NCBI GenBank assembly: GCA_018287875.1
Contig: JAGVVL010000002.1
Location: forward strand, 3,224,001-3,288,000
Source: Nigrospora sphaerica
Taxonomy: Eukaryota > Ascomycota > Sordariomycetes > Amphisphaeriales > Apiosporaceae
Reading direction: 5' to 3'
DNA: 64,000 nucleotides
The stretch's first letter is position 1. Each line of letters starts with the position of its first letter. Positions 33,485-44,513 of the stretch are shown here, piece by piece. The notes beneath the pieces are model-generated. The model had not been told where the DNA came from. It saw only the letters and a list, made by a program, of their open reading frames with translations, and searched no databases. Made by a program: the position numbers and the translations under genes.

Positions 33485-36140
33485 ATGGCATCTTCGTCGC
33501 ACAATGCTTTTGCTCGATCTCCGAACCTGTCCACAAGGTCCTACGACTCGTCTTCGGTCTCTTCCGCAACCTCGCCGAAGCCTCCAGCCCAATACCTAGG
33601 GGGCTTGATGAGCACAGGTGCAAGGTCAGGCTCCGCCCACGCGCCTCAGCCCATTGGCATCCCGTCCATGCCGCCTGTCAGTCAGTCGGCCTTTCAGCCG
33701 TACACGCCCGTGACGGCCACCTCGATGATGGGTCGAGATTCTCTCCCCTCCAACGACTCCATGGCCAGCACGCCGGGCCTATCCAACGCACAGCTTTCGG
33801 CCAACGTCCAGGCGCAGAAGCGGGCATACCGCCAGCGGAGGAAAGATCCGAGGTAAGAACACGCCAAACTTATTCTCCCGTCTCTGCCACCGGGGCCGTC
33901 CCTGAGCGTCCGGCTGCACGCCCCGACGCCCGGGTGCGACAACTGCTCAGCTTACGGACCTGGGCGCGAGAGTCCAACGAGCTGGACGTGACGGCAAAAG
34001 CCCGGATCCTGCGGGGGGCAAGACTCTACTTGACGACGACTTGATGCTGACCTGTTTTGTTGTGTAAAGTTGCGATGCGTGCCGCGAGAGGAAGGTCAAG
34101 TGTGATGCCACGGAGACGACCAGCTGCTCAGAGTGCTCCAGCCGGAATGTCAAGTGCCAATTCACCAAGGAGACGAACCGGAGAATGTCTTCGATCAAGC
34201 AGGTGCAAGATCTCGAGAAGCAGATTGAGAGAATACGGAGGGAAAACAGCACGCTGAAACGGCTGTTGAAGGACAAGGATGGGCAGATGGACATCGATGT
34301 CGAGGTGGCCGAGCCGTCATCGGTGCACATTCCGGAAATCGGCTCGGAGCCCAAACGACGAAAACGAAATGCCCCTGTGCACGATCCCTCACGGACCCGG
34401 GCCAACGTCCGGAACATTGCGAAGGGCCTCTTCAAGCCTCCTCCCCCCTACCGCCAGGCGCCCTCGGCGGTTCTTTTCGAGCCTCCCCTGCCCCAGCTGC
34501 CTTCACGATCCGCCACCGAGGCTCTTCTACATTCGTACTACGGAGCGGTCCACGTCATGATGCCCCTGCTGCACTGGCCGACGTTGCAGCGAGAGGTGGA
34601 CGAGCTTTACCAACCCGCGGCGCTACAGCGGATGCCGGCGTCGTGGCTGTCCTTGTTCTTTGCCATTTTGGCGGCCGGAAGTCTGTTCAGCAACGAGCGC
34701 CACCCGGAGCGTGCCTACCAGGCTGCCGATCTGCTGGAGACATCTCGTAGTCTGCGGGACCCGTGGTGCAATGACTTCGTGTTGGACGACGCCCGGGCCT
34801 TTTTCCTAACGGCACTGACCCTGAACGAGCTGAACCTCAAGTCGGCCGCGTGGACCTGGCTAGGGACGGCGGTCAAGACAGCTCAGGATCTCAGCCTGCA
34901 CCTCGAGACGGGGGCGCATTCAAGGCTCGAGGCCGACATGCGACGCCGCGTGTGGTGGTCGCTGTACATCCTGGACCGGACGATGGCGCTGGAACTCGGA
35001 CGGCCCTCTCTGATCAATGATGCCGAGTGCGACGTCGCTCTCCCGGAGCCCATCGACGACCATTACCTGCACGCCGAAGGTCCCGTGCACCCTCCGAATG
35101 CCGAGCCCCTGACGCACTCGCTGCATGTCGTACTGAACGTGGTACGGGCAATGCCTGCCGTCATGCAAGCTCGGGCATCGGCGCCCATCTCGCCGTCGCG
35201 CTTGTCGAGCCTCGATGCGCACTTTGTGAGTTGCCAGAGAGCTTTTCCAGCCGCCTGCGACCCCGGAACGGATCTACCCATTCCCCCTCACATGTTGATG
35301 CCCATGGCCTACCTGCTCAGTACTCGGCTGCTGGTACACAGGTACAATATTGCCCCAACTTGTCCGCCCGAGGTTCGTTATGCCGCGGTCGAGCAATGCA
35401 AGTTCACCGCGTTAGAAACGGCCAGACTCATAAGTCGAACGACGGTGACCCTGGCGGACACGGCCACGGCGCTGCTGACGATGCACATTTTTCGCTGCGC
35501 CTTGTTCTTGATCATGACGGAAAACCTGGAGCCCGCTAGCATATGCATACGCGCTCTGAAATCTATCGATGCCAGGCGCGATGTGGCCATCCCCTGCGGC
35601 CGGTTCCTGGCACTGTTCGTCTCTGCCGTGGCAAGCAAGAAGGCCGAATTGGCCCCTTTTCTGCCCCGGACCCTCCCGGCTCCGGGCTACCCGGCCCAGC
35701 GCCTTTCAGGCCCGGCAATACAGGAGAGTCTCTGCCGAGACGAGGAAATCATGGCCTATCTCAGTGCAGACTTGCAGGGCAGTGCCGAGAGCGGCTGGGT
35801 CTGGGTCGGGGCCGAGCGCGACGTCACCGTGGCCCCGGCACCTGTGGGCGGCGGCCTCAGCCGCAACGAGAACCGGACGGGGCTCACGCACGACGAGCAG
35901 CGCGACTGGGGCGGCTGGGATCGTATCGACGGACAGCTCCGGGGGCTGGCGTCGGGCTCATGGAGCCCCGCCGTCTCGGCCTATGCCCCCCAGACCCTGC
36001 CTCCTATCAAGATGGAACAGGGACCGCCGAGTATCCCTCGCAGCAGCGCCATGCCGGGTCGCGAGTCGTTGACGACAAGCCCGACGCCCGGCTCCGCGAG
36101 TCGCACCACGGAGAGAATCAGCATTGCCAGCATCATCTGA
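33485..36140 (+). CDS. Zn(II)2Cys6 transcription factor (regulator 1)
   Basis: Two exons, 33485-33852 and 34070-36140, joined across a 217-bp GT-AG intron (branch GCTGAC, acceptor TAAAG), giving 812 residues. The first ~120 residues are Ser/Pro-rich and end in a basic stretch (QKRAYRQRRKDP) that probably acts as nuclear signal. The zinc cluster follows at once (SCDACRERKVKCDATE, then CSECSSRNVKC), spacing CX2CX6CX7CX2CX6C. A linker and heptad-like coiled coil (IKQVQDLEKQIERIRREN) suggest dimerisation. The fungal middle-homology region contains YGAVHVMMPLLHWPTL and RRRVWWSLYILDRTMALELGRP. The intron falls one base before the first cysteine codon, so retention would remove the DNA-binding domain. 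The gene stands behind an unusually long gene-free interval. Target genes cannot be told from sequence; database names such as xylanolytic activator reflect only the shared domain. Confidence 0.9.
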
Positions 36141-37572
36141 GAAACGGCGCGCGACGTCCCAAAATAGAGCCGCCGTCCTACGCGAGGAAACCGCCTGGCG
36201 GTTCCCAATACAGTGCCCCCTCGACGAATTATTCAAGGACACTACGAAGCTAATGAAACATACCATCAAACAAGGCGCCACGATACCCCCACGGTTTTCT
36301 ATTCTCAAATGAATGAAGCATGCCGGCGGTTTTCCCAAAGCATTTACGTCCTTGTATTATTAATGCGTTCTTTTCGACACTACCGCGTCTCGCATTTAAG
36401 TGCTGATTGTTCGCGTTTGTGGCTCAGAGTGTCGTAGCGGCTTCTCACGCGACGGCAAAATCCTTGAAGCCCCTTTCGATCTGTGGCAGCAAGGCAATGA
36501 CGCAAGCCGGCCCAGACGCCATCGTGGGCCGAGTGACTGATTCGATGAGTTCAGGGCCTCCCATCCAAACGCCTCTTTGGGTCGCACACCTGTATCCTAT
36601 ACGGCGCCGCACTGTCTGCGCATCTCATTTTAGCGCCAGGCCCGCCTTCGCTTTCCCCGTCCCGCATGAGGGAGAAAGGGCGGGTTCATGGACCGAATCG
36701 ATTACACCTTATCTCTAATGTCGACAACGGAACCGAGTGGGGAGAGCAGGAGCGGGGGGGAATGGAAGGACTACGGAATTATAGATCGGATATCACGGAG
36801 CAGGAAGGACAGTGGGCGATATTCTGAATTCGGAACGGAATGGGAAGGCTAGGCAGAACCCGGGGGCCACGGCTGCTCACGTTACGACGTGTCAGGGTGG
36901 CGGCATCCGGGAGGGCCGCATCGCACAGGGGCTCACATAAGTTTAGATGTGTGTTCTTTTTTTCTCCATGTAGCCTGGCCTTGTCGGCAGACCGTGCCGC
37001 TGCCGCTATGGCGGCTGGTGGGAAGACAAAATACCTCCCAATTTCATTTTGGCGGCAACCCCGAACCGAAGTTCCTCGGTCTCTCTCTCGTCGCGTCTTG
37101 GTGTGTTCTTCAAAATCCCCTCGGCCTCGCCTAGCCTCGTCTCGCTCGGGGGGGCACGGCGCGCGTGATGGATCTGTTTCCCGTTCTCCCCGTCCACTTC
37201 TTTGGCATTCTCTTGCATGTGTCAGAGGAATCCGGCGCTAAGCTGGTGCGGCATCCTGCGCGTCGCCCCTATCGGCTTCGACACCATTTGTCACGCCTTG
37301 TCGGAGAATAGGAGAGGGACTTGCTTCGGCGGCCGAGTCTTATAGGCCACGTAGGGAGCCTTGCCTTCACCTCAGTATCTCGCATTGTGTGCATGTGACC
37401 CGAGACAACATTTTATATCAGTTTTCACGCAGTAGGGCTGCAAGGTGGAACGGAGCCGGGTTGACGCAGTTTACGCTACGGAATTAAGCTACCGGGCGTT
37501 GCGCGCCAGCCGTGCCGTCCAATCCACTATACGGACATGCCCCCGGGGGGAGGGGGCGCCGGCATAATGGGC
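36141..37572. other. Intergenic between convergent regulator 1 and hydrolase genes
   Basis: 1.4 kb holding the two 3' flanks. The part just after 36140 is moderately AT-rich (36230-36400). I see no coding frame with a recognisable motif and no notable repeat. Confidence 0.65.
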
Positions 37573-39803
37573 TCAGTCGTCGTCGTGGCCGGTACCCGTG
37601 AGGGGCCCCGCCAGACCCTGCATACGGCGTCCGAGGAGGTCGTCGGAGCTGTTGAGCTTGACGATGCTCTTGGTCTTGGGGCCGAAGCGCGGCTTGCCCC
37701 GCTTCCGCTTGGACGACGCATCGCCGGCCCCGTCGCCGGCGTTGGGGGGCGCCAGGGTCCCCTTGGCCTGGCCGTTGTCGTCATTGTTGACCGTCCGGCC
37801 GCGCATGCGCGTCATGCTGATCTCGAGGGGCTTGTCCTCGTCCCCGCTCGACTCGACGCGGTAGTGGTGGCGGTTGGTCCTCTGCGCGTGCGCGCGCTGC
37901 TTTTCGCGCTTCTCGGCGGCGTTGAGCAGGTCGACAGCCCACGAAGCACACCGGTCGATGAGTTTCCACGCCGGCGGGTAGAGGGTGGGGATTTGGGTGA
38001 AGCCGTGGCTGATGCCGGGGATAAGAACAACTTCGGCCACCTCCTTCTCGTCGAAGTCGGAGATGTCATTCAAGGCGTCGAGGCCCTGCGAGGCACGCTC
38101 CGAGTGGAAGGCTTGCTTCGCCCTACGAAGTCGTCCTGCAAAGATGACTGTGTCGTCGACGAGCGGATCCCGCTCGCCCGTGAGAAAATGCGTCTTCGGG
38201 AATCGCTGCAGGAGACTGTCGGGTGCCAAAATGGGCGACAGGAAATAGTCCTGCGAGAAATCAGGGCGGTTATGCGGACCAACGTAAAGAATGATCATAG
38301 CACGCATCATTTCGGGAGTCAAAACACGGTCGTTGAAATAGGATATCATCGACGCCATGGCGAGACGCGTACGCAACGGTCCGGGCTTATCCGACGCCGA
38401 TGGCTTTGTGGCTTTTCTGGTGGACTCGAGTGCTGATCGCGGCGTCGGCTTGGACCATTGGCGCGGATTGGCGTGCGAATACTCGGGATGCGGGCTGCGC
38501 GCGCCGTCCGCGTCGGGCCGGGACACGCCCTTTTGCAGCTGCTTGGAACTGTCGTTCTGCGGCTGGCCGTCGTCCTCGTCGTCCGAATGATGGGGTGTGC
38601 CGACAAGATCCGTGTACTGCGTGTTCTTGCGACGAAGATAGTCCTTGTTTGTCACCCGCATCCTCCGGTCCCTCACCAGGTCCATCTGCTCATCCGACAT
38701 CCAGTTACCAATGTTCATATCCAACCCGGGATAGATCAAAACCAGGCCGTCGGGTACGGGCAGGTCCACGGCGAGGTCAGGGCGCTGGCCTGGGGCGCTG
38801 CTTTCGACGACCATCAGCGTCATGGCCGTCGCCAGATTGCCTCCCGCACTGTCGCCCGTGACAACAATCTTGGGCACCTCGCGGCCCGACATGCCGATGC
38901 AGCGGCCCTTGCTTTTAACAATTGTCGTGTAGACATCAAAACACTCGTTCAGCGCGTACGGGTACGGGTACTCCGGTGCCTTCTTGTAGTCTAAGCTCAA
39001 GATGGGCAGTCCGGTCTTCCCTGCCCAGGCGAATAGCTTATCGTCGTTACACCTCGGGTCCATAGCCACGAAGCCGCCTCCCGGGATATCCAGAATCATC
39101 TTGTTGATGTGCTCCAAGTCGGCCAGCGGGCCATCGTAGTACAGCCAGCCGGCCACTGGATCCTTGTAATCGCTCGAGCTGGGTCTTGGTATGCGAATCG
39201 CTCTCGGCGGCCAACGGGTGAAACGGGGGCGTACCAAGTTCTGGAAGAAACTCAGATAGGGCGAGGTGCCCTTGTTCCAGCTGATGCGGAGGTGCTCGAC
39301 GGTGAGCATGCCGCGGACCTTGCGGACCTTTTCGTCGGCTTGTTCTGCAGCGAACATGTAAAATATCGAGAAAATGATACTCGTCAGGTCGCGCAACCAT
39401 TTGCTTTTGATCTTCATGGCGGTCCAGAAGCCAGCATCCAACGCCGTCATAACCCATGTTGCTCGGAAGTAGGCGGCGTCGTACATATTCGCCATGGGCT
39501 CGGGACTGGCGAGACCGACAAGGGTGCTGAAGTTCCTTGCGGCATACAGGTACATCATGGTAAACACGACCGTCTGCCAGGTCGTCAAGGTCTTGGAGGA
39601 CAACTTCGACAAGAAGCTGATGCCGGGCGGTCCATGGCGAGGACCCCTGCGCAGTGGGTTAGCTCTCGCCTGCAGATGGGTTATGTAGCGAGGACCACGC
39701 GTCGGCATTACCTAAACATATAAAAGGACCAGAAGGCGAAGACGGCGAGTACTTGGAGCCTCCGCGACTTTACGGACGGCCTGCCCAGTAAATGGTCCAA
39801 CAT
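37573..39803 (-). CDS. Hormone-sensitive-lipase-type alpha/beta hydrolase, probably membrane-anchored
   Basis: Exons 39803-39712 and 39664-37573 around a 47-bp intron (donor GTAATG), 727 residues. I prefer this start to the ATG at 39708 because exon 1 supplies a natural N-terminus, MLDHLLGRPSVKSRRL, then a hydrophobic segment (LQVLAVFAFWSFYMF). Further hydrophobic segments are near residues 60-80 and 120-140. The fold-3 hydrolase core has the oxyanion motif GGGFVAMDP (about 226), the nucleophile elbow GDSAGGN (Ser about 303), the acid TGERDPLVDD and the base GISHGF. Between nucleophile and acid sits a ~100-residue charged, Ser-rich insert (HHSDDEDDGQPQ onward); a second disordered tail is basic (KRKRGKPRFGPK). 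The family hydrolyses acyl or steryl esters; the membrane segments suggest ER or lipid-droplet location. Substrate unknown. Divergent from the ARG8-type gene, 2.1 kb apart. Confidence 0.87.
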
Positions 39804-41890
39804 ATTGCGTGCGTACGCGCGGATGCCGCGGCGATGCAGGGCATGGGCCGAACGAGGTAGAGCTGGCGCAACAAAGGGGCGAACCGCTCGAGCTGGGAGG
39901 GGAACGGGAGATGGTGCTCTGCCGGATCGCGGGTTCGGAGAAACAATCAAGTAGTCACCGGGAAGACCAGCCGGGAGCACATTGCCTTTACCAGGCGTGA
40001 AGGGTACGTCAGGCGCCGGAGGCAGCAGAGAGAAGGCCGGGGAGGACCGAATTCAAGAGGCCAGAGCGAGAAGAGGAAGAAGGGAGAGGGAGCAAGGATA
40101 TCGGGAGTCAGGATGCGGCGCGATACAGCAGGGGCGGATGGGGAGGACAAGGGTAGACCAGGGGCGTCGGTTGTGACGTCCGGTGGCCTCGAGGCGCATC
40201 GTGGTGCTCACCTGAAAGCACATGGGCAGCAGACAGATGACGGTCCGAGAGGCTGGAATGCCGTGAGTGGCTGCAGGGGCGGTTGATTGGATGGTCGTCG
40301 GCGACTTAAGGCTAACGTTTTGCAGCTGACGCTTGACATGTGAAAGCGGCCCACGATGAATCCAGGCGAGCCACTGGAGGCAATGCTGTCGGGAATGGAT
40401 CCTGTGTTCACCGCGCCCCCCAATCTGGGGCCACCCCACGCTCCGCATGACTTCCCCGTCGCTTGGAGGAGGGGCCAGCGGAGAACAAGGGGGGCGCGCG
40501 CGCGAGGGGACCGAGGGGACCAGAGCCATCTGACGGCTGCCGACTATCGTCGTGCCGCCTACGTACCCGTACTGCCGTACTCGCCCTATTGCGACAAGCC
40601 AAGCAAAGCTTGACGGGATACCGGCGACTAAGCAAAACTGGAGGCGCGTCTGTCGGCAGGGGGGGCCACGCGAGTCGGTCGTATGTTCGGTTTTGGGTTC
40701 CGTCCTGGCCGCCCGGCTCTTCCACTTCGTGCTCATCCGCAAGCGAGGCCAGATGCCAGAGCTGCTGCGTCTGCCGAGCCGTGGCCCATGTCATGGGTGT
40801 TAGGACTTCGAGTCATGCTATTAGCGGAGCCCTCGAGCCATCCCAGTTGTTAGTTGTCAAGTGACTGAATTGCGGCCGGAGGTGGGAAATGGGCCTTTTT
40901 TCCCCAGTCAACAGTAGCATAGGTGAGCGACCTGACACGGCCGAGTGCTTTTGTAAGGCACAATCGACAATACGCCAGCTGCGGCCTGTCCATCTAGGCC
41001 TAAACCGTCGACCCCCGCGCGCGCGCGAAACCACGTCATACCAAAAAGTGTGTACGGAAGTAGTACGGTAAGCCGTTCATCCATCTCGGGTCATGCGGGG
41101 CCTGGAGAGTTAGTTACCTAGTTGGTAGGCTTGGGGGGTTTAGAAGGACGGCAAGTTTCTGAAAGCCCAACCCTGCTATTATTAGTTCTCTCGTGGAGAA
41201 AGTCGACGAATGGCAGGCAATCCTACAACCGGGAGAAGGAAAGAAAAAGGCGCCTCGGTAAGTACATAGTCATGGCTCATCCCAGATCAAAACCCACATT
41301 CTCCCCGTTGCTTCTATTTGAAAGTGTCGCTGCTTCCATGCAAGAGCAGACGCGATGCGATGCGTCACCCCGAGCCTTTTTTTTTCCCTCCCCGGTAGGG
41401 CCGAGTTTCGCACGCAACAGACCGTTGGCAAGCGCCCCGACGATTGGCTGAACTTGAATGGCTTTGAGCTGAAGCGAAAAACTGCCAAGGCTGCATCCAG
41501 GGTCGTTTGGCTTTCCCGTATTCCTTTATACTCAAAGTAGGTTTTGTACCCAAAAAGTACCCAGGCCGTGGTCGGCGCTTGTGTGGCCGTTTTCCATGCT
41601 TTCTTTGGGGTCCCTTCCAAGTTTGTGGGCCTGGTCGTATCGACAACTTACAATCATTCCTCCGCTCGTGTGGCTATCATGACTGCCTTTGCTTCGGGGG
41701 CCCGACCGATGACGGAGGAGCCTGGGCGAGGTCGGTGAACAAATGGTGTCACATATTCGTCCGCCCATTATCGATAAGCCCCAGAACAATGCGACATGGG
41801 TTTCTTTTTTCGCAACTCCCCAAGGTGACACACACCTGGCTATATCCCCTCCTCCGGTTTTGTTGAACCGCCGCCGAGAGAAACCCCGAG
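39804..41890. other. Intergenic between divergent hydrolase and acetylornithine aminotransferase genes
   Basis: 2.1 kb acting as two promoters. It contains TACCTA/TAGTTGGTAGG words at about 41110-41129 and pyrimidine-rich DNA close to the plus-strand gene. I looked for a consensus Gcn4/Cpc1 site (TGASTCA), expected for arginine genes, and did not find a perfect one. Open frames here look like chance. Confidence 0.6.
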
Positions 41891-43349
41891 ATGGCTTTCC
41901 GATTGCCTGCGCGCAGCCTCGCCGCCGCCGCCAGCCGGCGCTGCTTCTCTTCGTCGCAAGCCGTGGCCGGTTCCAACCTGTCCCAGGCGGCCCAGCAGGC
42001 CATCGCTCGCGATGCCGCGCTGCCCAACCCGGACCCGGCCGAGGACTCGGCCAGCGCTGCCCTGGTCGGTGAGCACGCCAAGTATATGCTGGCCACCTAC
42101 GCCCGCCCGCCGCCCGTCTTCGTCCGGGGAGAGGGGTCCTACTTGTACGATCTGGAGAACCGGAGGTACCTTGACTTCACGGCCGGCATCGCCGTCAACT
42201 CGCTCGGCCACTGCGACCCCGGCGCGTCGCAGGTCCTTGCTGACCAGGTCCGTCCGCCCCCCCCCCCCCCCCCCGGCCGGCTGGCGCCCGCTCTCTCGGA
42301 CCCAGGAAGCTCACAGTCACTAGGCCAAAACCCTGATGCACGCCTCCAACCTCTACTACAACCCCTGGACCGGCGCCCTGTCGCAGCTCCTCGTCGAAAA
42401 GACGCTCGCCTCGGGCGGCATGCACGACGCCTCGACCGTCTTCGTGTGCAACTCGGGCTCCGAGGCCAACGAGGCGGCCATCAAGTTCTCCCGCAAGGTG
42501 GGCAAGGTGTTGGACCCTTCGGGGCAGAAGCACGAGTTTGTCTCCTTCCACGGCTCCTTCCACGGCCGCACCATGGGCAGCTTGTCGGCGACGCCGAACC
42601 CCAAGTACCAGGAGCCCTTCGCCCCCATGCTGCCGGGCTTCAAGTACGGAACCTACAACGACGTGGCAGCCATCCCGGAGCTGGTCACGGACAAGACGTG
42701 CGGCGTCATCATCGAGCCGATCCAGGGCGAGGGAGGTGTCAACGTAGCCACCGACGACTTCCTGATTGCCCTGGCCAAGCGCTGCCGCGAGGTTGGCGCC
42801 GTGCTCATCTACGACGAGATCCAGTGCGGCATGGCCCGTACCGGCACGTTCTGGGCGCACGGCCACCTGCCCAAGGAGGCTCACCCCGATGTCATCACGA
42901 CGGCCAAGGCTCTGGGCAACGGTTTCCCCATCGGCGCCACCGTTCTGAACAACACGGTCAGCGAGAGGATCAAGGTCGGCGACCACGGCACCACGTTTGG
43001 CGGCAACCCCATGGCCTGCCGGCTGGCGCACTACGTCGTGTCGCGGCTGGCTGACGCCACGCTGCAGCGCGAGGTCGTAGAGAAGTCCCAGGTCTTCGCC
43101 ACGAGGTTTGAACAGCTGCGCCAGCGCTTCCCCGACCTCATCAGCGAAGCCCGCGGCCGGGGCCTGATCCTCGGCCTGCAGATGACGCGGGACCCGTCGC
43201 CCATCATCAAGGCGGCCCGCGAGCGCGGCCTGTTGATCATCACGGCGGGCACCAACACGCTCCGGTTCGTGCCGCCCCTTAATATCACGGTCGAGGAGAT
43301 CGAGAGCGGCTTGAACATACTGGAACAAGCCATAGAAGCCACGCTATAG
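41891..43349 (+). CDS. ARG8: Acetylornithine aminotransferase, mitochondrial
   Basis: Class-III PLP aminotransferase that converts N-acetylglutamate semialdehyde and glutamate to N-acetylornithine in arginine synthesis. Exons 41891-42247 and 42324-43349, 460 residues, normal for the family. The N-terminus (MAFRLPARSLAAAASRRCFS) is Arg/Ala/Ser-rich without acids, a typical mitochondrial presequence. Family blocks are YLDFTAGIAVNSLGH, CNSGSEANEAAIKFSR, SFHGRTMGSL, the cofactor aspartate in IYDEIQCGMARTG, and the Schiff-base lysine in TTAKALGNGFPIGA (about Lys314). The GTNTLRFVPPLN end is also typical. It fits acetylornithine rather than GABA aminotransferase, because the whole protein has the compact ArgD/ARG8 layout. 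The 76-bp intron carries an 18-C homopolymer. An antisense frame of 377 codons is a codon-bias artefact. Confidence 0.92.
42257..42274 (+). repeat. Poly(C)18 inside the ARG8-type intron
   Basis: Eighteen consecutive C, nine bases after the splice donor of a 76-bp intron. It is the longest homopolymer I noticed in the window. Confidence 0.92.
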
Positions 43350-44513
43350 ACCCGTGAATAGAATAATATTTGTCGCCCAATGGCTGTTCGCCTTGTCCCC
43401 GAGTCTGGGGTTGACAAAGTCCGCACAGCGGCGTACGTGAATCGGCAATCGGTGCTCTACGAGTTCGTAGCACGACTCACGCATATGGGGTGATTGTGTT
43501 TTTGTAAATATGACAAGGTTGCCAGGAACACAACGTGCCTACTACCGTCTGTCGCGAGATGAGCTGCGAGTTGGTCCCTCGTGCCAAGCTCCGCGTACGC
43601 CGGTGTTGCCCCGGCAATCGAGGTATTCCCATTCGTCCCGGCCGCGGGCGCTGGCCGCGGGCGGCGGGGGTCGAGATGCGCTTCGGGCCAGCCGACCTGG
43701 CGCCGACGCCGGCACCGAAACCGGCCCGGGCACCGACGTGCCCGTCGCGGGGCCTCGTCGTGGCGGGCGGGCGCCGCGTGGGTGTGGCACGAGGGAGGCC
43801 GGTCGAACCGAGAGAGACGGGGCAGGATACGAGATAGGCACTGGAGAAAGGCCGCCCCGCGGCAAGGGGGGAAACAAAAGAGACGGCCCATCCGTCAATA
43901 CCACGCCAATTGAATTCGTTGGCCGCGGGCTACCTAGCCACCCGGTCTCGCCTGGCTGCATAGGTCGATTGAATGACGCCCGATCGACCCGCGCGCCGGT
44001 GGCGTGGCATACATGCAACGGTGCCTTTCTCGCACACATACCGTCTCTCATGACGCCCTGTGAGGGGGAGGTAGCTTTCCCCAGATGCGTCATGCAGGTT
44101 CCGTATGGGAGAGCAGCCCTGCACTTGACGGCGGGCCACGTTAAACCCAAAACAATCAGCATAAGTGCCCTATAGGTACGGCAGCCCAGATACGGGTCTT
44201 GCAGAAATGATCGGCGCTTTGCCACGGTTCGTTAATCGGGTGTAGCCTGTCACCAACGAAAAAGGCAACCCCTAATCACCCATCCCCGGGTCGTGGCGTC
44301 CGGGATGGACGATGCGGTCGAATGAGGGTGGAAATCGCCTCCCGTACCATACCACTGGCGGTGGGACCCCGAGGACCAAGGCCTCCATGAGGGGGGTTTT
44401 GTGCAGGTATATATTTCTTTCCCTTCGCTACCATTTTTCCTGCCACGTCTGGACTCGCTGTGCGCGGTAGCCGTAACTATTGAAACGTCTTCAGATACGT
44501 CCAGGACCCCGCA
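43350..44513. other. Intergenic upstream of the GMC oxidoreductase gene
   Basis: 1.2 kb. AATAATATTT just after 43349 could serve as a poly(A) signal for the aminotransferase. The GC-rich middle (43650-43800) gives proline/arginine-rich chance frames on both strands. Nothing else recognised. Confidence 0.55.

Noticed and set aside
37537..38436. Plus-strand 299-codon frame opposite the hydrolase C-terminus
   Set aside because: Valine/arginine-rich product without motif; explained by codon bias of the hydrolase on the other strand.
42195..43328. Long minus-strand open frame (377 codons) opposite the ARG8-type gene
   Set aside because: It mirrors the GC-rich third positions of a clearly real aminotransferase and shows no family motif. 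Similar shadows lie opposite the GMC gene (44962-46209) and the thiolase (62063-62842, 62843-63727).
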